From: Lentzea aerocolonigenes
GTDB taxonomy: Bacteria; Actinomycetota; Actinomycetes; Mycobacteriales; Pseudonocardiaceae
Direction of reading: 5' to 3'
Assembly: GCF_000955955.1 (NCBI RefSeq)
Contig: NZ_JYJG01000398.1
Location: 1-10,970 of the forward strand
DNA: 10,970 nucleotides
The translations under genes were made by a program, and so were the position numbers. This document shows positions 1-8,100 of this stretch, piece after piece (positions within the stretch are counted from its first letter, which is position 1; each line of letters begins with the position of its first letter). The notes under the pieces are model-generated. The model saw nothing but the letters and a program-made list of their open reading frames with translations. It made no database searches and was not told where the DNA came from.

Positions 1-49
1 GATGAAGGGAACCTTCATCCACCTCACGTGGATGAAGGTTCCCTTCATC
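1..49. repeat. Nested perfect palindrome downstream of the membrane-protein gene
   Basis: Bases 1-22 are the exact reverse complement of 28-49, leaving a 5-base loop at 23-27. Each arm is itself a palindrome: GATGAAGG (1-8) pairs with CCTTCATC (12-19) around GAA, and the same octamers recur at 31-38 and 42-49 around TTC. The element can therefore fold as one 22-bp hairpin or two 8-bp hairpins. It starts 12 bases after the stop codon of the minus-strand gene ending at 62, so transcription termination or 3'-end protection is the simplest role. There is no U-tract. It may also be a dispersed intergenic repeat. It touches the window edge, so its left limit is unknown. Confidence 0.85.
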
Positions 50-61
50 CCAAAACGGGGG

Positions 62-721
62 TTAGTCGAGCGAGGTCACGAACTTCGAGACCGCGTCCGG
101 ATGGAGCTTCTGCGCCATCCGGCCGGACGGAGCCAGCGACCCCAGCCGGTACAGCGGACGGTCGGCCGCGGCCAGTCCGCGCGCCTCGGCCCGCAACTGG
201 GCCACCAGCAGCTCGGAGAACACCAGCCCGGGCGTGTCACCACGGGACGCCAGCGAGTCGGCGAGCCTGCGCAGCTGGTAGATGCCCAGCTCACGGCCAC
301 CGGTGCCGGCGTACATCGACAGCGCGATGTTGATCGCCTTCTTGCCGCCGCGCACGAACAGGCCGACGGTCCGGGCACCGCGCAGGTCCGTGACCAGCAG
401 GTCCAGCGTGTCGGCGGTGGTCAGGTCGACCGTGCGAGTCCCGAAGGCGCGCACGTTGACGCGCGTGCCCTCCAGCCACACCGTGCGGCGTGCCTCGGAC
501 ATCGCCAGCAGCACCACCGGCACGGCGACGATCAGCGCGGCGATGACACCCGGCCACCGCCCGCCGATCAGGCCCACGATCGCGCCGAACGCGAGGGCGA
601 CCATGATGCCGCCGATCGCGACCATGCGCGCACGCTTGCGGACCGTCGCCTTGTCCAGCAGATCGAGCACGAGCTTCTCGCCCGGGCTCTTGCCGCCCGC
701 GCTCTTCTCCTCTGGGCTCAC
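62..721 (-). CDS. Conserved two-TM membrane protein of unknown function, coupled to hisS
   Basis: This 219-residue protein is not one I can name. The N-terminus is charged and cytoplasm-like (about residues 1-32, rich in K, E and R). Two hydrophobic segments follow at about 33-54 and 57-74, separated by a short GGRWP turn, so both ends probably face the same side. Residues 80-155 alternate short beta-like strands ([20 protein letters not shown]) and end in a helix ([10 protein letters not shown]), which resembles the bacterial PH-like folds of small membrane proteins; that is inference only. The start is GTG at 721-719, overlapping the hisS stop by four bases (GTGA). A GGAAGG Shine-Dalgarno lies 4 bases upstream, inside hisS. 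This indicates translational coupling to hisS. It is the last gene of the operon, followed by the 1-49 palindrome. The coding call is secure; the function is unknown. Confidence 0.85.
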   Translation of the reverse strand: MSPEEKSAGGKSPGEKLVLDLLDKATVRKRARMVAIGGIMVALAFGAIVGLIGGRWPGVIAALIVAVPVVLLAMSEARRTVWLEGTRVNVRAFGTRTVDLTTADTLDLLVTDLRGARTVGLFVRGGKKAINIALSMYAGTGGRELGIYQLRRLADSLASRGDTPGLVFSELLVAQLRAEARGLAAADRPLYRLGSLAPSGRMAQKLHPDAVSKFVTSLD

Positions 722-1974
722 AGCGCCTTCCGCACCGCCTCGACCACGTCGGTCAGCGCCACGGAGACCTGCTCGCCCGTGGCCAGGGTCTTGATGCCGA
801 TCTGCCCGGACTCCAGGTCGCGCTCACCGAGCACCAGCGCAACCCGAGCGCCCGAGCGGTCCGCGACCTTGAAGCCCGCCTTCATCGACTTGCCTCCGTA
901 CACCAGGTCCGTGCGCACACCCGCGGCACGCAGCTCGCCGGCGATCGCCACGAGCCTGGCCCGCGCTGCCTCGCCCAGCGGCACGCCGATGACGTCGACG
1001 CGGCTGAACTCCGGCAGCACTCCCTCGGCCTGAGCAGCGAGCAGAGCGCGGTCGACGCCGAGGCCGAAGCCCACACCGGACAGCTCCTGACCGCCGAGCT
1101 GCGCCATCAGGCCGTCGTACCGGCCACCGCCGCCGATGCCCGACTGCGCGCCCAGCCCGTCGTGGACGAACTCGAACGTCGTCTTCGTGTAGTAGTCGAG
1201 GCCGCGGACCATGCGCGGGTTCTCGACGAACTTCACGCCCAGCTCGGTCAGGTACGCCTTGACCAGCTCGTAGTGCTCACGGCACGCGTCACACAGGTGG
1301 TCCACCATCAGCGGCGCGTCGGCTACGAGAGCCCGCACCTCCGGCCGCTTGTCGTCGAGCACCCGCAGCGGGTTCAGCTCGGCGCGCTGACGGGTCGCCT
1401 CGTCGAGCGGCAGCTTCGCCAGGAACGCCTGCAGCAGCTCGCGGTAGGCAGGGCGGCAGTTCGAGTCGCCCAGCGAGGTGATCTCCAGCCGGTACCCGGT
1501 GAGACCCAGCGCGCGGAACCCGGCGTCGCCGACCGCGATGACCTCGGCGTCCAGAGCCGGGTCGTCCACGCCGATCGCCTCGATGCCGACCTGGTGGAAC
1601 TGCCGGTATCGGCCGGCCTGCGGGGCCTCGGCGCGGAAGAACTGGCCCGCGTAGTAGAGCTTCACCGGCAGCTGCCCGCGGTCGAGGCTGTGCTCGATCA
1701 CGGCCCGCATCACGCCCGCGGTGCCCTCGGGGCGCAGCGTGATGGACCGGTCGCCGCGGTCGAGGAAGGTGTACATCTCCTTCGACACGACGTCGGTCGA
1801 CTCGCCGACACCGCGCGCGAACAGCGCCGTGTCCTCGAAGACGGGCAGCTCGACGTAGCCGTAGCCCGCCAGCTCGGCAGCTCGGGTCAGAGTTGACCGA
1901 ACGTGCACGAAAGCGGCAGACGTCGGCGGGATGTAGTCAGGAACGCCTCTGGGTGCGGAAAACACGTCTCTCAA
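718..1974 (-). CDS. hisS: Histidyl-tRNA synthetase
   Basis: A class II aminoacyl-tRNA synthetase that charges tRNA-His with histidine in the cytoplasm. At 418 residues it has the usual bacterial HisRS length. Visible signatures are the N-terminal [13 protein letters not shown] (81-85); motif 2 around [20 protein letters not shown] (107-126, with R114); the histidine-specific [12 protein letters not shown] (257-268); a [11 protein letters not shown] loop (279-289); and motif 3 GFGLGVDRA (302-310). The C-terminal anticodon-binding domain is about 325-415. The insertion domain keeps C173, C228 and C231, but the other CxxC of related enzymes appears replaced by LDEATRQ (190-196). The start is TTG at 1974-1972, supported by the GAGG at 1978-1981 and by the 4-base TTGA overlap with the upstream hydrolase stop; GTG at codon 4 is the alternative. 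It sits in an operon with the hydrolase before it and the membrane protein after it. Confidence 0.97.
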   Translation of the reverse strand: MRDVFSAPRGVPDYIPPTSAAFVHVRSTLTRAAELAGYGYVELPVFEDTALFARGVGESTDVVSKEMYTFLDRGDRSITLRPEGTAGVMRAVIEHSLDRGQLPVKLYYAGQFFRAEAPQAGRYRQFHQVGIEAIGVDDPALDAEVIAVGDAGFRALGLTGYRLEITSLGDSNCRPAYRELLQAFLAKLPLDEATRQRAELNPLRVLDDKRPEVRALVADAPLMVDHLCDACREHYELVKAYLTELGVKFVENPRMVRGLDYYTKTTFEFVHDGLGAQSGIGGGGRYDGLMAQLGGQELSGVGFGLGVDRALLAAQAEGVLPEFSRVDVIGVPLGEAARARLVAIAGELRAAGVRTDLVYGGKSMKAGFKVADRSGARVALVLGERDLESGQIGIKTLATGEQVSVALTDVVEAVRKAL

Positions 1975-2663
1975 AGTCCTCGGTGCGGGGCCGCCGGAGC
2001 ATCCAACCCAACCAGGTAGGGGTTCGTCGCACGCTCGCGGCCAATGGTCGTCGTCGGGCCGTGGCCGGGCAGCACCACCGTGTCGTCGGGCAAGGTCAGC
2101 ACCTTGCTCTGCAGAGACGACAGCATGCGCGAGTGGTCGCCGCCAGGCAGGTCGGTGCGTCCGATGGAACCGGCGAAGAGCGTGTCACCCGAGATCACCA
2201 GGCGACCCCCTTCCTGCGCGCCGGAGCGGAACATCACCGACCCGCCGGTATGGCCCGGCGTGTGGTCGACGGTGATCTTCAGCCCGGCGAGGTCGAGATC
2301 CAGCCCGTCGTCCAGCGAGCGGACCTCGGACGGCTCGCGCATCTCCAGGTTGCCGCCGAAGAACGCGGCCGACTCGCGGCTGACGCCCTTGAGCGGGTCG
2401 GCGAGCATCTCGACGTCGTCCGGGTGGATGTACGCGGGGATGTCGTTGCCGTCGCAGACCGGCGCGACGGAGAAGGTGTGGTCGAAGTGCCCGTGCGTGA
2501 GCAGCACGGCGACAGGCGCGAGACGGTGCTTGCGCAAGGCCTGCTCGATCGGCTCGACCGCGTCCTGACCGGGATCGATGATCACGCAGGGCTCGCCCTC
2601 ACCGGTCGCCAGGACGAAGCAGTTCGCCTGGAGCGCACCAGTGGGGAACCCGATCACGAGCAC
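1971..2663 (-). CDS. MBL-fold metallo-hydrolase, glyoxalase II-like (Rv2581c-type)
   Basis: A 230-residue cytoplasmic metallo-beta-lactamase-fold hydrolase, probably binuclear and resembling hydroxyacylglutathione hydrolase. Metal-binding motifs are complete: THGHFDH (H57, H59, D61, H62), TPGHTGG (H138), [18 protein letters not shown] (D160) and [13 protein letters not shown] (H201). The short C-terminus lacks the full glutathione-binding domain of classic GloB, and actinobacteria generally use mycothiol, so the thiol-ester substrate is unknown. The start is GTG at 2663-2661, chosen because GGGAGG lies 7 bases upstream and because residues beyond it (to 2819) look non-coding and run into the ppiB start. 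It is the first gene of the operon and its stop overlaps hisS by four bases. The M. tuberculosis equivalent, also beside hisS, is annotated as a possible glyoxalase II. Confidence 0.93.
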   Translation of the reverse strand: MLVIGFPTGALQANCFVLATGEGEPCVIIDPGQDAVEPIEQALRKHRLAPVAVLLTHGHFDHTFSVAPVCDGNDIPAYIHPDDVEMLADPLKGVSRESAAFFGGNLEMREPSEVRSLDDGLDLDLAGLKITVDHTPGHTGGSVMFRSGAQEGGRLVISGDTLFAGSIGRTDLPGGDHSRMLSSLQSKVLTLPDDTVVLPGHGPTTTIGRERATNPYLVGLDAPAAPHRGL

Positions 2664-2677
2664 GAAATGACCTCCCT

Positions 2678-2706
2678 GTTCTAACGACAGCCTAACCACC
2701 ACACAA
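2678..2706 (-). promoter_or_regulatory. Candidate promoter of the hydrolase-hisS operon
   Basis: Read on the minus strand, TTGTGT (2706-2701) and TAGAAC (2683-2678) are separated by exactly 17 bases, a fair match to housekeeping -35/-10 boxes. The predicted start would fall close to the Shine-Dalgarno (2676-2671), giving an unusually short leader, so the assignment is weak. An alternative -10 lies a few bases upstream (TAGGCT). Confidence 0.3.
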
Positions 2707-2725
2707 AGCTCATATGCCCAGGCCC

Positions 2726-2731
2726 TAGACT
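2726..2731 (+). promoter_or_regulatory. Candidate -10 box for ppiB
   Basis: TAGACT fits the actinobacterial TANNNT -10 pattern and lies 47 bases before the ppiB start codon, giving a leader of about 40 bases. No good TTGAC-like -35 is visible 16-18 bases upstream; the region there is A-rich. It shares the 115-bp divergent spacer with the promoter of the hydrolase operon. Confidence 0.33.
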
Positions 2732-2778
2732 CCCCGTCCGTCCGCCCTTTTCGCACTGAGTCCCTGGGGAGGGAGCAC

Positions 2779-3633
2779 GTGCCCACCAACGAGCAGCGAC
2801 GCGCGGCAGCCAAGCGCAAGCTTGAGCGTCAGATGGTCTACCGCCATGAGCGGGCCAAGAAGCGTCGCATCATCGCCGTCGTCTCGACGGTTGTCGTTGT
2901 TGCGCTCGTCGGAGGTGGTGTGTGGTGGCTCGCGACCCACGACTTCGGTAACGGCGACGCCGCCGCGTCCGAGACTCCTCAGAACGAAGCGGTGGACAAG
3001 GCGGAGAACATCCCCACCGCCCTGCACCAGATTCCGAAGCGGCCTCAGGCGCTCCCGGAAAAGGTGAACTGTGAATACACGAAGGGCCAGGAGCCGGCGG
3101 CCAAGGAGAACACGCCGCCCGCCAACGGCGAGCAGCCCGCCACCGGCACGGTCGGCCTCACGCTCGGCACCTCGATCGGTGACCTGAAGTTCACCCTCGA
3201 CAAGTCGCTGGCCCCCTGCACGGTCAACAACTTCGTCTCGCTGGCCAAGCAGAAGTACTTCGACAACACCACGTGCCACCGCCTCGTGGTCACGGGCATC
3301 CAGGTCCTGCAGTGCGGCGACCCCGGCGGCAACGGCATGGGCGGCCCCGGCTACTCGTTCAAGGACGAGGTCTACCCGGAGCTCACCTACGGCCGCGGCG
3401 TGCTCGCCATGGCGAACTCGGGCCCGGACACGAACGGCTCGCAGTTCTTCATCGTCTACGGCGACGGCTCGAACCTGCAGCCGAAGTACACGATCTTCGG
3501 CACGGTCGACGAGGACTCGCTGAAGAAGATCGACGAGGTCGCGAAGACCGGCACGATCTCGCAGCAGCCCGGCCAGGGTGACGGCAAGCCGAAGACCCCG
3601 GTCGACATCAAGTCCGCGCTGGTCGCGAACTAA
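2779..3633 (+). CDS. ppiB: Membrane-anchored cyclophilin-type peptidyl-prolyl isomerase
   Basis: A 284-residue cyclophilin that catalyses cis-trans isomerisation of X-Pro bonds, here displayed outside the membrane. A basic N-terminus (1-30, TNEQRRAAAKRKLERQ) precedes one transmembrane helix (31-52). A low-complexity linker (about 55-120) follows, then the cyclophilin domain (about 122-283). Within it are CHRL (catalytic R168), GDPGGNGMGGPGYSF (180-194), LAMANSGPDTNGSQFF (209-224) and YTIFGTV (237-243). Four extracytoplasmic cysteines (98, 147, 166, 179) occur at the same places as in the M. tuberculosis protein Rv2582, recalled from memory, so disulfides are plausible. GTG at 2779 is the start, with GGAGG 6 bases upstream. 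It is transcribed divergently from the hydrolase operon and ends in the 3651-3679 hairpin. Orthology to Rv2582 is strong on sequence and context. Confidence 0.95.
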   Translation: MPTNEQRRAAAKRKLERQMVYRHERAKKRRIIAVVSTVVVVALVGGGVWWLATHDFGNGDAAASETPQNEAVDKAENIPTALHQIPKRPQALPEKVNCEYTKGQEPAAKENTPPANGEQPATGTVGLTLGTSIGDLKFTLDKSLAPCTVNNFVSLAKQKYFDNTTCHRLVVTGIQVLQCGDPGGNGMGGPGYSFKDEVYPELTYGRGVLAMANSGPDTNGSQFFIVYGDGSNLQPKYTIFGTVDEDSLKKIDEVAKTGTISQQPGQGDGKPKTPVDIKSALVAN

Positions 3634-3650
3634 CTCCGCACGCACGACGG

Positions 3651-3679
3651 ACGGCCCCCGGAGCGACTCCGGGGGCCGT
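3651..3679. terminator. Strong hairpin terminator between convergent ppiB and the deacetylase gene
   Basis: A 13-bp perfect GC-rich stem (3651-3663 with 3667-3679) closes on a CGA loop. On the plus strand it is followed by TTCT, the usual reduced U-tail in high-GC actinobacteria. It lies 17 bases after the ppiB stop and 20 bases beyond the stop of the opposing gene, so it can serve both strands. Confidence 0.85.
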
Positions 3680-3699
3680 TCTCGTGCGCTGGGCGTGTC

Positions 3700-4977
3700 C
3701 TAGGCCGGCACGAGGTCCCACAGCTGGTTCGCCGCGCCGGTGAACGTCTGCTGCACGATCGGCGCGCCGTTGCCGCTCCCCTGCACCGCGACGGCGAGTC
3801 CGGAGTGGGCGAAGAGCAGCCGCCAGCCCGCGGCCGTGGAGCCGCGCAGCCGCACGGTCTGGTTCACCGCGCCGGTGCGGGTGAACTGGATCAGCTGCAC
3901 TCCGGGACTCTGGCTCGACTCCGGCAGGTCGAACGACTTGCCGGAGTGGCTCGCGACGAGCTCCCAGCCCTGCGGGTTCGCCTGGAACTGCCACCGCTGG
4001 TTCGCGGTGCCGCTGTGCGGCCAGCCGATGATCGGCTCCAGGTCCGCGGTGGACGCGTTGTTCACGGCCAGTTCGAGGTTCGTGCCCCGGTTGCGGACGT
4101 TGAAGAACTGGCCGAGCACGGGCCACGGCTTGGTGGGGTCGTCCTCGGGCAACGGGATCGCCTGGTCTCCGAACCACGTCGCGTCCGCGAGGTACTGCTT
4201 GTTCATCAGGTCGTCGTAGAACCCGCCGGCCGGTGGGCAGTTCACCCCGCCGTTCGGGCAGATGTCGACGTCGTGCACCGCGTAGGTGCGGAACGTGTTG
4301 CGCTTGAACGTCGTGTCCGCCGCGGTCTGGTTCCCGGCCGCGTCGCGAATCGTGTAGTCGCGGTAGTAGACGATCTGCGGGACGGGAGAGACGTTGAGCA
4401 TCGCGGTCTGCACCAGCCGTGCCGCCGCGACGTGGTCGCGGTGGAAGTAGATGCCTTCGAGCGGTTGCGAGGGTGTCTCCTGCAGCTGCAGATCGGCCGT
4501 CGGGTCCGTGGTCCTGATGATGTCCGGCTGGAAGTCCGCGATCACCGCGCGCAGGAACGCGATCACCGCGGCCCGGTCGGGGGTCTGGGCGGCGGTGAAG
4601 TCCAGCGGCCGCCCGGTGAGCGTCTGGTTGCGCGCGTAGAGGAACCACAACCGGTTCTCCGGCGGGGTGGAGCCGTCCGGAAAACGGTTCTCCAGGATCG
4701 ACACCCGGTTGCCGAGCGTCCAGAGCGTCGCCGAGAGGTTGCCCGCCCCGTACGCGTACGAGCGCCACGGGACGGCCGACAGCCCGGCGGCCGCCGCGTA
4801 GGCCTCGCGCACACCGAGCTCCCGCTCCTGCATGTAGGTCGGGTAGGTGTGGTAGTCCGACGCGACGAGGAACACGGTGCGCACCGTGTTCCCGTCGCGC
4901 AGGTCCTTCATGAGGGTGGGGCTGAGGAAGAGCAGATCGTCGTCGTGGTGTGCCACGACGTTCAGAACTCGCGCCAT
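3700..4977 (-). CDS. PIG-L family deacetylase with C-terminal ricin-type lectin domain
   Basis: A 425-residue protein in two parts. Residues 1-285 form a PIG-L/LmbE-type zinc-dependent N-acetyl deacetylase. The AHPDDE motif appears as AHHDDD (9-14; H10 and D13 as likely metal ligands, D12 as likely base), and HRDH (179-182) supplies the third ligand. Residues 290-424 form a ricin-like beta-trefoil with three degenerate QxW repeats (Q327-W329, Q373-V375, Q418-W420) and no cysteine. Related PIG-L proteins remove acetyl groups from GlcNAc-containing glycolipids, mycothiol precursors or glycosylated metabolites; the substrate here is unknown. The ATG start has GGGGAG 8 bases upstream. An in-frame TAA at 5016-5014, only 12 codons upstream, excludes an upstream signal peptide. 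C240 and C247 could form a disulfide, which hints at an exported protein and leaves localisation open. It diverges from the GH3 gene and converges on ppiB. Confidence 0.93.
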   Translation of the reverse strand: MARVLNVVAHHDDDLLFLSPTLMKDLRDGNTVRTVFLVASDYHTYPTYMQERELGVREAYAAAAGLSAVPWRSYAYGAGNLSATLWTLGNRVSILENRFPDGSTPPENRLWFLYARNQTLTGRPLDFTAAQTPDRAAVIAFLRAVIADFQPDIIRTTDPTADLQLQETPSQPLEGIYFHRDHVAAARLVQTAMLNVSPVPQIVYYRDYTIRDAAGNQTAADTTFKRNTFRTYAVHDVDICPNGGVNCPPAGGFYDDLMNKQYLADATWFGDQAIPLPEDDPTKPWPVLGQFFNVRNRGTNLELAVNNASTADLEPIIGWPHSGTANQRWQFQANPQGWELVASHSGKSFDLPESSQSPGVQLIQFTRTGAVNQTVRLRGSTAAGWRLLFAHSGLAVAVQGSGNGAPIVQQTFTGAANQLWDLVPA

Positions 4978-5021
4978 GGGTGTATCTCCCCGTTCGGCTG
5001 ATACTCCGTTCTTTTAGGTGT

Positions 5022-5035
5022 CAGTCGTACGGCTG
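5022..5035. promoter_or_regulatory. Candidate operator palindrome in the divergent spacer
   Basis: CAGTCGTACGGCTG pairs in six of seven positions about its centre. It lies midway in the 154-bp spacer between the deacetylase and GH3 genes and abuts the predicted -35 of the GH3 promoter. A regulator bound here could control both genes. No regulator gene is in the window. A 14-bp near-palindrome can arise by chance in GC-rich DNA. Confidence 0.35.
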
Positions 5036-5065
5036 CTGGCATTACATCCTCTGGACACTTACATT
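5036..5065 (+). promoter_or_regulatory. Candidate promoter of the GH3 gene
   Basis: CTGGCA (5036-5041) and TACATT (5060-5065) are spaced 18 bases apart, each matching four of six consensus positions. The stretch is distinctly less GC-rich than its surroundings. Initiation near 5072 would leave a leader of about 60 bases. Confidence 0.4.
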
Positions 5066-5131
5066 CATCAGAGATCAAGAAAGGCGAGTCGCGCGCGCAG
5101 ACTCTCCCCCTGGTGCGAGGGGAGATGGACA

Positions 5132-8100
5132 ATGACCGTCCACATTGGGCGAAGCGCGGCCTCGATCAGGATCGCCGCCATCGCAGTCCTCCTGTCCAGC
5201 GCGGTTTCCACCGCCACGGCGACCACTACACAAGCGGCCCCGGTCTCGTTGGAGCAACGGGTGAACGGCCTGCTGGAACAGATGACCATCGACGAAGAGG
5301 TCACCCTCCTGCGCGGGATCTCCGCGCCGATCGGGCACAACGAGGTCGGGTACGTCGGCGGTGTCCCCCGTCTCGGCATCCCCCCGATGCGCCTCACCGA
5401 CGGCCCGGCAGGCGTGCGGGACGGGCAGCCGGCAACGGCTTTCCCCGCGCCCGTCGCGATGGCCTCGACGTTCGACCGCGCCCTCGCCGGCCAGGCCGGC
5501 GCGCTCATGGGCAAGGAGACCAGAGCACGCGGGTACCACGTGCTCTACGCACCGATGATCAACATAGTGCGGGTGCCGCAGGGCGGCCGCAACTTCGAGA
5601 CCTACGGCGAGGACCCGTACCTGTCGGGTCAGCTGGGCGCGAGCTTCGTCGCGGGCGTGCAGGGTCAGGGTGTCGCGGCTCAGGTGAAGCACTACGCCGC
5701 CAACAACCAGGAGAACGCCCGCACCGCGTCGAGCTCCAATGTGGACGACCGGACGCTGCGCGAGATCTACCTGCCCGCGTTCGAGACGACGGTGAAGCAG
5801 GGCGGCGCGTGGTCGGCGATGTGCGCCTACAACCAGGTCGGCCACTCGTTCGCGTGCGAGCACTTCCCTCTGCTGAACGACGTGCTGGCCGACCAGTGGG
5901 GCTTCTCCGGCGTGGTCGGTTCCGACTACCCGGCGACGCACTCCGGTGTGCGGTCGGCGCTCGCCGGACTGGACCAGGAGTTCGGCGGCTCCACCTACTA
6001 CGCGGGACTACCCGGTGCCGTGCGGTCGGGTGAGCTCGTCAAGTCCGTGCTGGACGAGCGTGCCCGGCGCGTGTTGCGAATGCTGGCGCGCACCGGGGCG
6101 CTCGACGGGGCGCAGCCGACCTCGTTCGACCCGGCCGAGCACGCCGCGTTCGCTCGCGCCCAGGCCGCGGCGGGCACCGTGCTGCTGAAGAACGACAACG
6201 GTTTGCTCCCGCTGACCAACGCCACCACAACAGTCGCGCTGTCCGGGATCTACGGCGACGTGGCGCACACCGGCGGCGACGGCAGCTCGCGGGTGACGCC
6301 CTATCCGCAGCACACCGTGAAGCCGGTGGACGCCTTGCGCGCCAAGCTCGGCAACGGGCTGTCGTATCACGTGGGCGCACGCCTGGAACCGTTCACAGTG
6401 CCCGCCGGTGCGCTCACCGGCCTGCGGGCGGACTTCTTCAACAACAGCGGTCTGCAGGGCGCACCGGTGGCGTCCAGGACGGACAGCGTGATCGACTTCA
6501 ACTGGCTGACCGGATCGCCCGCGCCGGGCGTGAACGCGGACAACTGGTCGGCCCGCTGGACCGGCACGCTCACGGCCGCGGCCACCGGGACCTACGAGTT
6601 CGCACTGACGAGTGACGACGGCAGCCGCCTGTACCTCGACGGCGGCCTCGTCGTGGACAACTGGGGTGATCACGGCACCGAGACCCGCAGCGGGTCCGTC
6701 ACGCTGCAAGCCGGCGTGCCGCACCGCGTCCAGGTCGACTACACCGAGTCTGCGGGCTTCTCGAACCTCTCGCTGGACTGGTTCACCCCGGCCGGGGCCG
6801 ACCCCGAGATCCAGGCCGCGGTGCAGGCGGCCCAGGCGGCGCAGGTCGCCGTGGTCGTCGTCGGAGACCGCACGACCGAGGGCTGGGACCGGGCGGACAT
6901 CGAGCTGCCCGGCAACCAGAACGAGCTGGTCAGCGCCATCGCCGCGGTGAACCCGCGCACGATAGTCGTGGTGGAGACCGGCGGCCCGGTGACCATGCCG
7001 TGGCGGAACTCGGTGCCGGCGCTGATGGAGGCCTGGTACCCCGGTGAACAGGGCGGACTCGCGTTGGTCGACGTCCTGTGGGGCACCGCGGAGCCCTCCG
7101 GGCGGCTGCCGGTGACGTTCCCGGTCGACCTGGACTCGGACCCGATGGAGTCACCCCTGCAGTATCCCGGTGCGGCGGGCAACTACGAGTACAGCGAAGG
7201 CCTGAAGGTCGGTTACCGCTGGTACGACGCGACGGGCACAGCGCCGATGTACCCGTTCGGCTACGGCCTGGGCTACACGACGTTCGCCTACAGCGGCCTC
7301 AACCTGGCGTCGGCACCGGACGGGGCGGTGAGCGTCTCGTTCACCGTGCGCAACAGCGGTTCCCGGCGAGGATCGGCCGTGCCCCAGCTGTACGTCGGGT
7401 ATCCGGGCTCGGCGGGTGAACCGCCGCGGCAGCTGCGCGACTTCGCCAAGGTGACGCTGGACCCCGGCAACTCGACCCGCGTGTCGATGACGATCGACCG
7501 GAAGTCGTTCGCGCTCTGGGACACCGGCGAACGCACGTTCCGGGTGCCCACCGGCACGTTCACGGTCTCCATCGGCGCGTCGTCGCGGGACATCCGGCTC
7601 ACGGGCACCATCGGGCAGCCGGCGTTCCGGATCCCGAACGGCGCCACCGGCCAGCTGACGAACAACTACGGCGCCTGCGCGGACGTGGCGAGCGCGAACT
7701 CCGCCAACGGCACCCCGGTCGGACTGTGGAGCTGCAACAAGACCAGTGCCCAGCGCTGGACCGCGGAGCCGGACGGGACGCTGCGCGCGCTCGGCAAGTG
7801 CCTAGCGGCGCAGGGTGACCTCGTCGTGCTGTCGGACTGCGCGGGTCAGCGCTGGACGGCGGCTGCCGACGGCACGCTGCAACTCGGCGGCCGTTGCCTG
7901 ACGGCCGGTGGGCAGCTGTCTCTTGCCGGGTGCGGCGGAAGTCCCAGCCAGCAGTGGGTGCTCCCCCGGCCCGCGGACCGGCTCCAGGGCATCGCGGGCA
8001 GGTGCATCGACATCGACGGCGGACACACGTGGCCGGGCACGGCGATCTGGCTCTACGACTGCAACGGCACCGGCGCGCAGGACTGGAAGGTCGACGCGGA

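Noticed and set aside
2..1033. Plus-strand open frame starting in the 1-49 palindrome
   Set aside because: It runs antisense through the membrane-protein gene and hisS, and its translation is compositionally biased without motifs.
2664..2819. N-terminal extension of the MBL hydrolase
   Set aside because: The added 52 residues lack family similarity and would run through the divergent promoter into ppiB; a strong Shine-Dalgarno precedes GTG 2663.
3805..5001. Long plus-strand open frame opposite the PIG-L gene
   Set aside because: The composition is shadow-like (RRG, VRR, EVR repeats) with no recognisable motif, while the minus strand has full PIG-L and ricin signatures.
5018..5131. N-terminal extension of the GH3 protein
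   Set aside because: The extra 38 residues would bury the signal peptide; ATG 5132 has an ideal ribosome binding site and the candidate promoter lies within the extension.
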